From NCBI GenBank assembly GCA_009767595.1, contig VSDK01013972.1, positions 1 through 64,000 on the forward strand: a stretch of 64,000 nt of DNA. The letters run 5' to 3'. A program made the translations under genes and the position numbers. The stretch is from Symbiodinium kawagutii. Lineage: Eukaryota; Sar; Dinophyceae; Suessiales; Symbiodiniaceae. Numbering within the stretch: position 1 is the stretch's first letter; every line of letters begins with the position of its first letter. This document shows, piece by piece, positions 34,961-45,274 of the stretch. The notes below the pieces were generated by a model. The model searched no databases, was not told the origin of the DNA, and saw only the letters and a list, made by a program, of their open reading frames with translations.

Positions 34961-35009
34961 ATACCAACCATGTACTAACCATATCCCTGACCTGCTTGAA
35001 GCTGCGTAG

Positions 35010-35440
35010 CCTCGACTGGGTCAGAGTTGATTAACGCAATAGCTTGGGAATACCAACCTCAACTCATATCACATTGGGGTTTGTGGTGCAATTCTTCCAT
35101 CACGTATGATATCAGTTGGGGGATAGACCACTCTGTTTGGTCATTGGTCTTGGAGAATGCCTTGGTTACGATTCTGTTGAACCGGATTTCTTTGGATGAC
35201 ATGCCTTACCTCCCTGGCGATCCAGCGATGAGGTTTTGTGGCGATGTGATCTACGAGGAGCTCGAAGAACCCCCGAAACCCCTCTGTTTGCCGACGACTT
35301 TGTGTCAGTTGCCCGTTCTCGCACAAGCGGATGCAGGGGGGACCGGCAAAACCTCTCAAGAAGCTAGTTTCGACCAGCTCTTTCAGAGATGGAGAGTGAA
35401 ATCAGTCATGGAGATGAGCCAGGGATGGGCCAATAAGAAG
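35010..35440 (+). CDS. 143-codon internal exon, unknown protein
   Basis: The largest splice-bounded exon in the window. GCTGCGTAG acceptor, two bases and 143 codons, then AAGAAG|GTAAGA. The N-terminal half is neutral and aromatic (ISHWGLWCNSS, VWSLVLENALVTILLNRI); the C-terminal half is acidic then basic (DMPYLPGDPAMRFCGDVIY, EELEEPPKPL, FQRWRVKSVMEMSQGW). A GGTGK-like string (ADAGGTGKTSQ) occurs near residue 115, but there is no Walker B or NTPase context, so I do not call an ATP-binding site. No family recognised. Confidence 0.7.
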
Positions 35441-36194
35441 GTAAGAGAACATTCAAAAAGAACCATTAGAAACATATATGATGTGAACATATGGCCGTAG
35501 GGGGCCATTACGAACCATCGAGCTGATGTATGGAAATCCGAAAGCCGTGGGAAAGTATTGCAACTGATCCCCGGCATTCGATGATCTTTGGGTTCAATGA
35601 CCACCCAGCAACCAATTGGTTTACCGTACATGTTGGTTGTTTGCTTGCGTGCTTGCTTGCTTTCATTTGCTTCTTGTTTGCTTGTTTGTCGTTGCGAGTG
35701 CTGTCGTTGCTGTCGTTGCTGTTGTTGCTGCTTTGATCGTTGTTAAAGCGGAAAGATTCAGATCCTTGGCAGGTCTTATTCCTGGGGGTCACTATCCTGG
35801 TGCCCTAAGATCCGGAAACATGAGCAGATTAGGCTTGGTTCAGATGTTCACCTATCCATTTTTTCATGGTCGTAACTGACTCATCCCCATATCTCTTTAT
35901 CAAGCAGCACTCCATTCTTCATTGAAAATAGGCTTAATATCAATTTTCATTTAACCATCGTTTAACCATCATGAGCCCAGAATTAGATTGGCTAAATCAT
36001 GGTTGTTTACCATCGTTAACCATCATTGAACATCATGAACCATCATGAACCATCATTAATCATCATGAAAACCATTGTTGATCATCAGTGACCATCATTA
36101 CTTATCATAAACCATGATTTATTGTCATGATTAACCATCACTATCCATCATAATCAACCATTATCAACCATCATGAACCTCCCTTGATTCACCC

Positions 36195-36272
36195 GCTCCG
36201 TTGGCTGCAAAGCCTCAGGCTTTGCGTGCAGGCGAATCGGAAGGATGAGACACCTGGCGTGGTGACAGCGAT
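36195..36272 (+). CDS. ambiguous exon island
   Basis: Plus frame open with LRLCVQANRKDETPGVVTAI to GATAG|GTGGGC. A short palindrome (GCAAAGCCTCAGGCTTTGC) lies inside. The minus strand is also open. Confidence 0.38.
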
Positions 36273-36357
36273 AGGTGGGCGACAGGTGGGGAGTTTCTTA
36301 AGCCAGTGACTGGGGACCTAGAAATGGTTGGTTTATTAGTAAAACTGGATGTAAATG

Positions 36358-36453
36358 GTGGTTTCTCAAAATAGGGAGCCCCAAAAATGGCTGGTTTATT
36401 ACCAGAAATGATTAGTATTGGATGATTTGGAGGTACCCCTATTTTGAGAAACA
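36358..36453. repeat. family C hairpin element
   Basis: GGTGGTTTCTCAAAATAGGG and CCCCTATTTTGAGAAACACC near-perfect arms, interior GGCTGGTTTATTACCAGAAA. Confidence 0.75.
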
Positions 36454-36895
36454 CCCAAATGGCAGCTGGATAGGATGATATGTAGGTTTCTTAAGCTAGT
36501 TTGCCGACCCCAAAATGGTTGGTTTATGACCAAGAATGGCTAAGAATGGTTAACAATAGGGGATAGTCATGAACAATGTTTGGGCTACAGCAAGATGAAG
36601 GGGGAATGGGTTTACCAGGGATGCACACCTCCTGATTGCATCAGTCTTGAATGGAGTTGGTCCCCCTGGTTGTTTCGGAATGAACAACTTTGGTATGTTT
36701 GAAGCCAATAAAACATGGACAATATCATGCAATATTTGTTCAGATATGTTCATATTTGTTCTTTATTGTTCGTCTTCTCTGTATTCTCCTTTTCTTTTCT
36801 TCCATTTTATTCTTCTCCTTTGTTCTCTTGGTTGATGATAACTGGTTGACACTTTGGCTTCATCGCTTGGTTGATTCTTGGTGGTTTTTCGGCAG

Positions 36896-37280
36896 GACAG
36901 ACAAGCATCACCCATCCCCAACCGAGCAACGCTGAGAGAAAGCAAGAAGAGGACTTCTGTGCTTGGATTTTTGACCATCATTTGTCCTTAGTATCCAATC
37001 GTTCCCTACAGAAACTCTCCAAGATTTACCAACAGAGCTGTTCATACCGAGCTTGGAATGTTCACAGCTATCCCGACCTGTGTTGAAGCCGCAGCTGTTA
37101 CCACACAAACCGCAGTGCAGCACGGTCGTGGATTTTTTGACGAGGAGCTGTGAATTGAATCCATGCACAGATGTTCCATTGAAAATAGACAGAAGCCTAC
37201 AAAGCAGTTGCTCCGGTGCCCTTAGCAAATTCATTCAGCTCGCAATTTGGATGGATTCATCCGCTGATTTGGGAATCTGC
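36896..37280 (+). CDS. probable exon region, frame uncertain
   Basis: GGTTTTTCGGCAG acceptor opens a 63-codon frame to TGA at 37086 (HPQPSNAERKQEEDFCAWIF). A second acceptor, TCGTTCCCTACAG, opens ELGMFTAIPTCVEAAAV in another frame with a stop near 37152, and a third frame runs from 37053 past 37280 (CSTVVDFLTRSCELNPC). The region is not repetitive and looks coding, but I cannot choose one model. Confidence 0.48.
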
Positions 37281-37475
37281 CCACAGTCACCCATTGATCG
37301 ATCCCACAGTCGCTGGATGCTGCTGATGATGTATTTGTTTGACTGCTGCTGGGAATCAGCAGTATGTTGCTGGTTGATTTGCCACAGTCACCCATTGATC
37401 TAGCAGAAAATTTGGGATTTGATGCTGCTGCTGCTGCTGATGATGTATGACTGCTGCTGGGAATCCCCCTCGGGA
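37276..37475. repeat. imperfect ~108-bp tandem duplication
   Basis: CACAGTCACCCATTGATC, GATGCTGCTGATGATGTAT and GACTGCTGCTGGGAATC each occur twice at the same spacing. The second copy has an expanded GCT run. Confidence 0.75.
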
Positions 37476-37628
37476 CATCCAAACTCCACCCAGGAAAGTG
37501 CGCGACCGAAGCAAACGACCCAGGGAGACAAATCTCTATGTTGCTCGGCGACCAGAGGTCATCTGTTGCTAAGGGACAAGTGGTTCTATTGGCAAAGCCG
37601 GGGTATCACTTATCGCCAACTCACATAT

Positions 37629-37700
37629 GGCGAGTTGGGTCAATATTAATCAACCAACTTTAATGGGGGATAATATCCAACAAAACTATAAGGAACTTTG
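37629..37700. repeat. family A fragment, left end only
   Basis: GGCGAGTTGGGTCAATATT and AATGGGGGATAATATCC are present, followed by unrelated sequence instead of the right end. Confidence 0.7.
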
Positions 37701-38421
37701 TTTATCTTTCTTTTTGCCTCTCTGACCGCTGTATGTTGGTTGAACCTTTTGAAAAGTGGTTGGTAATCATCAGTCAGCAGAGGCTCATGTACTAATGATC
37801 TTGATCATTACTTGGTGCTTTCTTAAAATAGGGGATTCGCAGGACCCCCCCAAATCATCCAATATTGACCAGGCAGAATAATGAACCAGCCGTTTTTTGG
37901 GTCCCTTATTTTGAGAAACCCCTTCTTGATGGTTTATCAACGTCTATCCGGCATCGGGGGCTCCAAGGGGCCAAGGTTGAACCCCTGCGGGTAGGCCCCA
38001 CTTCGAATCGGTCACGTCGCGGTTGATTTCTAGTTGCCAAATGAGGGTTTCCTAAATTTGAGAACCCCCAAACTGGATGGGTTATTAAAGGCTAAGAACT
38101 GTTTTTGACAAGGGGAGTATAAGTGCAGTAATATTTGGGGTAGACCAATTATAGTGCTTGATTTATGGCTAAACATCGATTCTGGTTACATTTGAGCGTG
38201 AACGTTTGTGGTTGATAACGTTTGTGAAATGTCCATGCGGCCCGGGAAATCTGACCACAGCTGCTGATTCACCACAAAAAACATGTGTCTTGTTCAGGAA
38301 ATGGTTGGAGGTCGGTTTTCTCCGCGGAAGATGGTTTTGAACTGTTCGAATACATGGTTACTGAATTTGTTGTTTGCTTACAGGTTGGTGAATGATCGGT
38401 GAAGATTTCATGTTTGGCTAG

Positions 38422-38502
38422 CTGATGGTGGAGGATTGGCCAAGAGATAGCTGTACTGGCGATACCCTCAAACCCTTCCCGGAAGTTAGCTCCGTCGCCT
38501 AA
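38422..38502 (+). CDS. candidate terminal exon
   Basis: ATGTTTGGCTAG acceptor, 26 codons in phase 0 (LMVEDWPRDSCTGDTLKPF...EVSSVA) and TAA at 38500-38502. A GTTAGC donor inside the last codons is an alternative. Confidence 0.45.
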   Translation: MMVEDWPRDSCTGDTLKPFPEVSSVA

Positions 38503-38608
38503 TAGGTCAACGGGAAAGTGATACCCTCAAACGATCCATGGTTGGTAAAATCTCACTTAATTTCTATAGCTGAACTGGTAAAACATGGTAAAACGAAATG
38601 TAAAACAT

Positions 38609-38706
38609 GGTGGTTTCTCAAAATCGGGAACCCCCAAATCATCCACTATGAGCCATTTATAGTGATAAACCAGCCATTTTGGGGGCTCCCTATTTTGGGA
38701 AACACC
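38609..38706. repeat. family C hairpin element
   Basis: GGTGGTTTCTCAAAATCGGG to CCCTATTTTGGGAAACACC. The interior is in reverse orientation (TAAACCAGCCATTTTGG). Confidence 0.7.
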
Positions 38707-38757
38707 CACATGGTGAAACCCATCTGTCAACGCTTGGCATCCGCGCAACGTTCCCAG

Positions 38758-38836
38758 AGATGGCTGGTTGAATCAATTGGGCGATGGGGAAATCTGAAGC
38801 GTTGCGCCGTGGCACCTCGGTGTGGCGTCTTCTTTG
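38758..38836 (+). CDS. candidate exon
   Basis: CGCAACGTTCCCAG acceptor, 26 codons plus one base (RWLVESIGRWGNLKRCAVAP), then CTTTG|GTAGCA. The minus strand is partly open. Confidence 0.4.
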
Positions 38837-39076
38837 GTAGCAATATTTTACTGATTGGATTTGAGTCAGTTATGCTTCAGTGCAATGTAAAATTGTATAA
38901 ATGTATATATAGTATAATATAATATATTTATATATAGATAGATATTTATTTATATATATATAGATATTATATTTAAATGTATCAATCATTGCTTGTGATT
39001 GGATTGATGACTGTGCTCAACCGGAATCGCCTGGCGAATCGTGATCCATCAACCACCGCTCTTCGTACTGGGTGAG

Positions 39077-39155
39077 GCCGTGACGGAACTCATCATCATC
39101 CCGCAGACCAAGAGCAAGGGAGTCAGCTCCTTGTTTGGCGCTTCAGACTCGGCGA
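39077..39155 (+). CDS. exon ending at a family A edge
   Basis: ACCGCTCTTCGTACTGGGTGAG acceptor, 26 codons plus one base (VTELIIIPQTKSKGVSSLFG), then GGCGA|GTTGGG, which is the start of a long family A element. The upstream frame is open and a start further left is possible. Phase to the exon at 39377 does not fit without shifting one junction. Confidence 0.5.
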
Positions 39156-39378
39156 GTTGGGTCAAGCAGTTAACCAACCAACCAATGGTTGATAGCAGCT
39201 GGCTAATGGTTAATAATGGGGGATGATAGTCAACAATAGTCGTGGATATACGGCTATGTATATGGCTATGGGTCAATATTAATCAACCAACTAATGGGGG
39301 ATAATACCCAACAAAACTATAAGGAACAACAACGGTTAATGATAGGGGAACCAGGGGTACGGGTTTTGACCCACAGCC
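39151..39378. repeat. family A element, long form, filling a whole intron
   Basis: Starts GGCGAGTTGGGTCAAGC, has an internal restart GGCTATGGGTCAATATT (about 39261) and ends TTTTGACCCACAGCC. Between the exon island ending at about 39155 and the one starting at 39377 there is nothing but this element. Confidence 0.8.
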
Positions 39379-39431
39379 ACGTGGAAATGACCAGCAACGG
39401 CCGCCCTATCACCTTCACCAGTTCACCATGG
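39377..39431 (+). CDS. exon starting at a family A edge
   Basis: The acceptor GACCCACAG|C lies in the element end. One base plus 18 codons (HVEMTSNGRPITFTSSPW), then CATGG|GTCAAG in phase 0. If the donor is skipped, the frame stops at TAG 39462-39464. Confidence 0.52.
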
Positions 39432-39952
39432 GTCAAGGCAGCAACTGTCCCAAAAAATCTCTAGTAGTTCAGATTTTAACATTTGGAAGTGGGATAGATT
39501 TATCAAAGGTGTACAGTATACTGATGTATACTAATCTTGTTAGGATGACCAATCTGATTCGGATGTGAACGATACCAATCTAGTATACCATGGTTATAGA
39601 TTTTTCCTTTCGGGGAGCTCCAGTTGTTGACCCACAGGCTTCGGCCAGGAAAATGATTGAGCCAATGCAAGGGCTAGTGACAAAGGAATCTTTGGGACCA
39701 TATTGAGTGAACTAAATCACATGAGTGAACCAAGTTACATGACGTTTCATGTTAGGTTTTAGGTGGTAATACATATTTGTGTATTCTTTGCCCTCACATT
39801 TTGATGTGTGTGTGCATTTCTGGCAATCTATTTTTGCGGAGCAACATGCAGATCTGTACGCAAAAAATACGATCTAAAGATTCTTAGAAATCTTTAGATC
39901 TTTTCAATAGATCCATGTAAGCTTTTCTTGTGGTTAGCACATGAATCTATAG

Positions 39953-40112
39953 ATGGAGGCACCTCAAATTTAGTGTTTCTCCTACTACTCGGTACGATGA
40001 CAAGGCCGTCCACAATATTGACAACCCGGAAGCCCATGGTGTTTGTGGGGAAAGTCTGACTATTTCTGGGATGTTTGGGCGTTTCATTGCGGTGACAAAA
40101 TGCAAGAACTAC
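39953..40112 (+). CDS. penultimate exon of a gene ending at 40279
   Basis: Open from GAATCTATAG; an alternative acceptor, ACGATGACAAG at 40004, fits the phase of the exon at 39377. Contains AVHNIDNPEAHGVCGESL and SGMFGRFIAVTKCKNY. Donor AACTAC|GTGATT. Joined in phase 0 to the exon at 40193 across an 80-base intron. The minus strand is open over part of it. Confidence 0.55.
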
Positions 40113-40192
40113 GTGATTAGTCATCACTAGCCGTTAACATGTGTTTTTTCTGCTTGTTGCGGCCTTCATTGTGACTGGCTATGGGTGAACAG

Positions 40193-40279
40193 AAACACCA
40201 GTTCACACAGTCGGAAGTGGTCATCGCCACTTTCGTGGCATCAACCTTGCAATGGAAGACAAAAGAACACTTCTGTTAA
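40193..40279 (+). CDS. terminal exon with stop codon
   Basis: TTTTTTCTGCTTG tract and GGTGAACAG acceptor, then 28 codons (KHQFTQSEVVIATFVAST...) and TAA at 40277-40279. The frame is also open back to an ATG at 40181, so a tiny separate gene cannot be excluded. The 80-base intron before it holds none of the named elements. No domain recognised. Confidence 0.58.
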   Translation, partial: KHQFTQSEVVIATFVASTLQWKTKEHFC

Positions 40280-40306
40280 AGTATGCTGGTGGGAGATGTA
40301 CTGCTT

Positions 40307-40400
40307 GGTGGTTTTAGACATGTTTTATTTTGCTTCGCATTGACCAAGGTTTGGTTGGTTGACTCATATTTTCAAAGGGGTGGTTCAACCACCAATCAGT
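40307..40400. repeat. family G element
   Basis: TGGTGGTTTTAGACATG at the left, GGTTCAACCACCAATCAG at the right, GGTTGGTTGACTCATATTT inside. Confidence 0.7.
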
Positions 40401-40497
40401 GTGTATACATATATGCTAGCCCCCCCCAAAACCCACCTTTGTGCAGACAAAGCAGATGCAGCAAGTGAATTTGTCAAACATATGTGTATGCGTACAG

Positions 40498-40892
40498 ACA
40501 TGGTTTGTGCAGTTTTGGATTTTTTGGATTTTTTGGATTTCCTTGGGTTTTCCAAAAAATCCAAAAAATCCAAAACTGCACAGACCATGTCTGGCCTCTG
40601 GGCCACTCCTCTCAACAGACATGGTTTGTGCAGTTTTGGATTTTTTGGATTTTTTGGATTTCCTTGGGTTTTCCAAAAAATCCAAAAAATCCAAAACTGC
40701 ACAGACCATGTCTGGCCTCTGGGCCACTCCTCTCAACAGACATGGTTTGTGCAGTTTTGGATTTTTTTGGATTTTTTGGATTTCCTTGGGTTTTCCAAAA
40801 AATCAAAAAAATCCAAAACTGCACAAACCATGTCTGGCCTTTGGGCCACTCCTCTCAACAGACATGGTTTGTGGAGTTTCGATGCTTTTTTT
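40498..40892. repeat. tandem array of 121-bp hairpins
   Basis: Three full units and a broken fourth, starting at 40498, 40619, 40740 and 40862. Each unit is a long hairpin: ACATGGTTTGTGCAGTTTTG, TTTTTTGGA repeats, then the complement ending CTGCACAGACCATGT, followed by a spacer CTGGCCTCTGGGCC. It gives Phe/Leu-rich plus and Lys/Asn-rich minus shadow frames of up to 188 codons, which I reject as genes. Confidence 0.92.
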
Positions 40893-40959
40893 TGCTCTCC
40901 CCGCCCCCCGGGAGGGATGACTTGAGACCTCGCTCCCCAAGGGGAGTGATTATAACTTT

Positions 40960-41880
40960 ACAGTAGTAATTAACAATTAAAGATAATCAATTAGCAATCA
41001 ATAGTTAATAATTAACAACCAACGATTGACAATTCACAATTAACAGTTGATAATCAGCAGTTCTAAATTCACAATTAGTAATTAACAATTAGCAGTGAAC
41101 AATTAGTCATGAATAATTCAAAATTAATACAAATAATTGACAATTGAAAATGAGCAATTCATAAAGAATAGTGAAAAATAAATAATTAACAATTAGTAAT
41201 TATTACTTGATAATTATGAGCTCCAAATTTTACAATCAATAAAGAACCACTAACAATGGATAATCAATTATTGACAATTAATAATTAATAATTAGCAGTA
41301 AACAAAAAAAGATTGACTATTAGCAATCAACAATTAATGACTAAATAGTAATGTTTGAGAATTGATAATTCCTGATTAGTAATCAATAAGAAACAATTTC
41401 AAATAAACAATTAACAGTTAATGATTTATAATGAATAAGCAGTAATTAACATTAACAATTAACAATTGATAATGAACAATCAATACTTTTTAGTTATCGA
41501 TCAATGCTCCATAATTGAGCATGAATCATTGGCAATTAATAACAAATTATTCACAATTAGAAATCAATAAGTATTTTTCAAGAATTAATGATTAAAAACT
41601 GATAGATAATTAATAATCAATAATTTCTCTTAACCAATTAATTGCATTGCATTAGCCAATTAATTACTTAAGTCTTCTCAATTACCAAAATTTGATGAAT
41701 TGATTACTAAATTACATTACTTGATTGAACTTGAATAGAATTAATCACTAACAATGAATAATTAATTATTGGCAATTAATAATTAACAGTAAACAATAAA
41801 AACATATTAGCAATTAACAATTAATGACAAAAGGTTAATGCTTAATAATTGCTGATTCCTAATTAATCGAAGGAAGTTTA
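40960..41880. repeat. AATTAACAATTA-type AT-rich array
   Basis: Nearly 1 kb of degenerate AATTAACAATTAGTAAT words. Very AT-rich and unlike the intron repeats elsewhere. A related stretch recurs at about 43480-43655. Confidence 0.85.
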
Positions 41881-41984
41881 GAAGTCTAACTTCCGACAAT
41901 ATGGACAACTCAGCTAGGGCAGATCGCCTGAGCAGATGTGTGAAAGAAGAGATGTGTGAAAGATGAGATGTGCGAAAGATGAGA

Positions 41985-42815
41985 ATGCGAGCGCGCCAAA
42001 ATGTTAGGAAAGTCGCGAAATGCTGTGTTTTGCAAGGTTTTGTGCACCATGAGGGTCCAGAAGGGTACCTCGCTAAAGCGGCGGGTGCGGAGCACTGTGG
42101 CGGAAGGTGTGTGCTAAAATCGTTAAAAAACCTAGGCGCGAAGCACATTTGGAAGTCAAAATCGTAAAAACATGTCACGTTCGGAGCACTTTTGGACGTT
42201 GCAACTTGCAAAATCGTGAAAAAACTTAGGCCCGAAGCACATTTGCAAGTCAAAATCGTAAAAACACTACATGTTCGGAGCACTTTTGATGACTCATGAT
42301 TCTCAAAACTGGCACGCTGCCTGCGCGCGAAGCAAATTTTTAAGATAAAATCTCGTACCAAAATAAAAACTGCAATTTTACCAGCGTTTCGGGCCACTTT
42401 TCGGAGATGTCATATGATCATGAAAATTGGCACGCCGCCTGCGCGCGAAGCACATTCTCACGTCCGAAGTCGCAAAAACTCGTGGTTTTTAACAAGTTTT
42501 GAAAGTTGCATGTCCGAAAAAGTGCACGCGGCCAGGGCGAGAAGCACATTTTGAAGCAAATGTGTCAAAACACAGCACGTTTTGACACTTTCGGAACACA
42601 GGAGACAAAAGTCGGAAAACACTTGCGTTTCGCGTCACTTTTCGTGATTTATGTGGCCAAAATGTGCACAACGCTGGCGCGCCAAGCACATTTGCAGGTC
42701 AAAAGTAGCAAAACACTTGATGATCGGAACACCTTTGCAAGGTCCAATTATCAAAAGTGGCCAAACACCTAGATGCAAAACACTTCATGATCGAAGCACA
42801 TTTGGAAGGTAAATG
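41985..42815. repeat. degenerate ~100-bp tandem repeat (GCGAAGCACATTT)
   Basis: GCGCGAAGCACATTT, GTCAAAATCGTAAAAAC and TTCGGAGCACTTTTG recur in the same order about eight times with many substitutions. A 196-codon minus frame (41807-42397) spans it but follows the repeat period, so I do not call it a gene. Confidence 0.8.
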
Positions 42816-42819
42816 AATA

Positions 42820-43345
42820 GATAGACGAAAGATGGCTAGACAAAGAGGTAGCCAGATAGATCGACAAGTCGATAGTCAGATCGATGGGTGGCTAGATGGA
42901 TAGTCAGATACATAGATGCATCGATGGATGAATAGATGGATAGATAGATGGATAGATAGATAGATAGATAGATAGAATAGCTAGAATAGATAGATGGAAT
43001 AGACAGACAATTGGATAGCCAGATTCAGATGGCTAGATGGGTCGATAGATAGACAGATAGGTAGACGAAACGAGAGTCAGATAGAAAAGTAGATAGATAG
43101 TCAGGTAGATAGACAGAAAGATAGACAGATGGACACATAGATGATCAGACAAATAATTCGGTAGATAGATAGACAGATAGATAGATAGGCAGATAGATAA
43201 ATAGATAGATGGACAGGTAGATAGATAGATACATAGACAGAAAGATGACGAGATAGATAGTGAGGTAGATAGAAAGACAAGTACATAGGCAGATAGATAA
43301 ACGAATAGATCATCAGATAGATAGATAGATAGACAGTCAGACAGA
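42820..43345. repeat. GATA/GACA microsatellite
   Basis: Some 500 bases of TAGATAGATAGACAGATAG with point variants. Confidence 0.95.
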
Positions 43346-43664
43346 CAGAAAGAAAACTGATGCGCTGCCAGTCAAGTGGCCAGATCGATGCTCACATTGT
43401 CGCAACCACAACTGCACACTCCTATAGTGCTCCTATCTTGGAAACTTCCGCCACCGCCTTGTGTGGTACTACTTGTAGCCAATAGTTAAAAACTAACAAT
43501 TTCAAATGAACAATTAACAGTTAGTGGTTTATAAGGAATCAGCAATAACTAATTATCATTAACAAGTCATAATTGAACATTAATAATGAATACTTTATAA
43601 TGACTAATAATCAATACTTTTTGCTGATCAATCAATACTCGATAATTGAGAATGAATGAGCTCT

Positions 43665-44640
43665 CTGTATACTTTAGGCCTAAACCATCCCTAGAGTACT
43701 ATGTGATTGGTAGGCCTAGGGCCTTCTGAGGAATTGGAAAAGTTTAAGCAGGCTTAATTCAATATATTCAGATATTGTATCTAAAACAAACTTCATCCAT
43801 TATACCTAGATCAATCTGTTAGTGCAGGTACTGGGCCATTACAGGGATATGTAAAGTTTAGGTGGCTTTTCCTTTGTTTTGCCTAGATTATATCTAAATT
43901 TTGTCAATGCTCAATTCTTGAGCTGTTACAGGGGTAGATATATAGTTTAAGCAGGGTATATTTGCTGCACTTTCTAGGGGCAGGCAGGTAGGTAGAATTT
44001 ACTTAATATGCTTAAATTATTTGATGCTGGGCAAGCCTAAACTTATTATGCCTGGAAAATGTTACTAGTAACAGATATCGGGCTCTTTTAAAGATAAGCA
44101 TAGTTGAGGTTTAATTTTGTATTTCACCTGGATAATTATGTGATTGACATATTCAAGCATTACAGGAATATGCAGAGTTTAGGCAGGCTGAATTTATTAT
44201 ATCTAGATTATATTTTGATTGCAATTTCTTTTATAGCTCCAGGACCTTTTAGGGAATAGGGTTGTTCAAGGAATGGCATAATTTAGGCTGGCTTAACTTA
44301 ATATGGTTAAATCTTGTATTTTATGGTAATCTCATTTATTTTACCTAGATGTGTCTTGTGAATTGCAGATATTAGAAAATCAAAGAAATATAAACAAGTA
44401 GATACCCGATATCTATTATGTCTGAATTTCATATAACATATTTTGTTAATAGTAAAAAATTAGTTCTTAGGGAAAGTCAATTTACTAAATTCATGTGTTA
44501 TGTCAACTATATATCTTGGAATATTATAGATCAAAAAATAGCTAGACCTTATTTACTTAATTTACAATATAATGTTGTAAGAAAATGTGTAATATCATCC
44601 CTAGGATATTATTTAAGAGAGTAGGGGCCTGTGGTAGTAC
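43665..44640. repeat. degenerate AT-rich repeat block
   Basis: Phrases such as CCTAGATTATATCT, TACAGGGATATG, AGTTTAGGCAGGC and CATCCCTAG recur at irregular spacing of roughly 100-150 bases. A 68-codon plus frame (44418-44624) lies inside and its end overlaps a repeat phrase (CATCCCTAGGATATTA), so I leave it uncalled. Confidence 0.6.
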
Positions 44641-45170
44641 ACTTTTTGGTGGTTTACTTTGCTCCAGGTTTGCCTCAGGGCAAATGAAGAAAACTAACAA
44701 CACCCTCGAGTACACAAAAAACACCAAGAAACAATTCCAGGTATAGTGTCAGAGTGCCTGGGACATAAGGTTGGTATTTTTGCTGATTTTCTCGAGTTTC
44801 TTTTGCATTTCTGTAAAAGTAGCAAAAAACTCGAGAAAACAAAAAAAACAAAAAAAACAAAATGACTAACCCCATTGAGGAGTGACCAGCTCTAAGACTT
44901 GTTCATGGGGTCGGGCATTTTTGTTTTTTTTTTGTTTTTTTTTGTGTTTTTTTGTTTTTTGGTTTTATAATAGAATAGTCTTCAACAATCATGATAGGGG
45001 GTTCCTATAAGGTGTTTTTTTAGTCTTTTTTTTAAAGACAAAAATATACATAAAACGCTGTAAATATCAGTATTTTTTTATAAAGGGGTGAGGTTTTTTT
45101 TTTTGGGGGGGGTACCATATATATATATATATGTATATGTAAATTTATGTATATATACGTGGGCGTATAT
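44640..45170. other. poly-T/poly-A-rich non-coding stretch
   Basis: CTCGAGTTT / AAACTCGAG inverted words near 44790-44840, long T runs at 44920-44965, and a (TA)n tract at 45117-45150. No exon. Confidence 0.6.
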
Positions 45171-45240
45171 CTCTTCTGAAGATCAGCGAGTGTTAGTGGT
45201 CCCCATGCCCCCAAAAAATCACCACCGTTCACCACCGCAG

Positions 45241-45274
45241 GGATCCATCACCAGGTCTTTCATGGAGGTTCGTT
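45241..45274 (+). CDS. candidate micro-exon
   Basis: CGTTCACCACCGCAG acceptor, 11 codons plus one base (GSITRSFMEVR), then CGTT|GTAAGT, the best donor consensus. Could belong to the start of the gene that continues to the right. Confidence 0.38.

Noticed and set aside
35314..35352. GGTGKT-like string as a P-loop NTPase
   Set aside because: The context (ADAGGTGKTSQ) lacks the preceding hydrophobic strand, and there is no Walker B further on.
40359..40966. Frames of 105-188 codons rich in Phe, Leu, Lys
   Set aside because: They follow the 121-bp hairpin array with the same peptide repeated three times on both strands. Not a repeat protein, because the spacer and arms evolve as DNA palindromes.
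43101..43313. Minus frame rich in Ile, Tyr, Leu, Ser
   Set aside because: Translation of the GATA/GACA microsatellite.
44418..44624. 68-codon plus frame in AT-rich DNA
   Set aside because: Its end lies in a repeated phrase and it has no splice or start context. Kept only as an observation.
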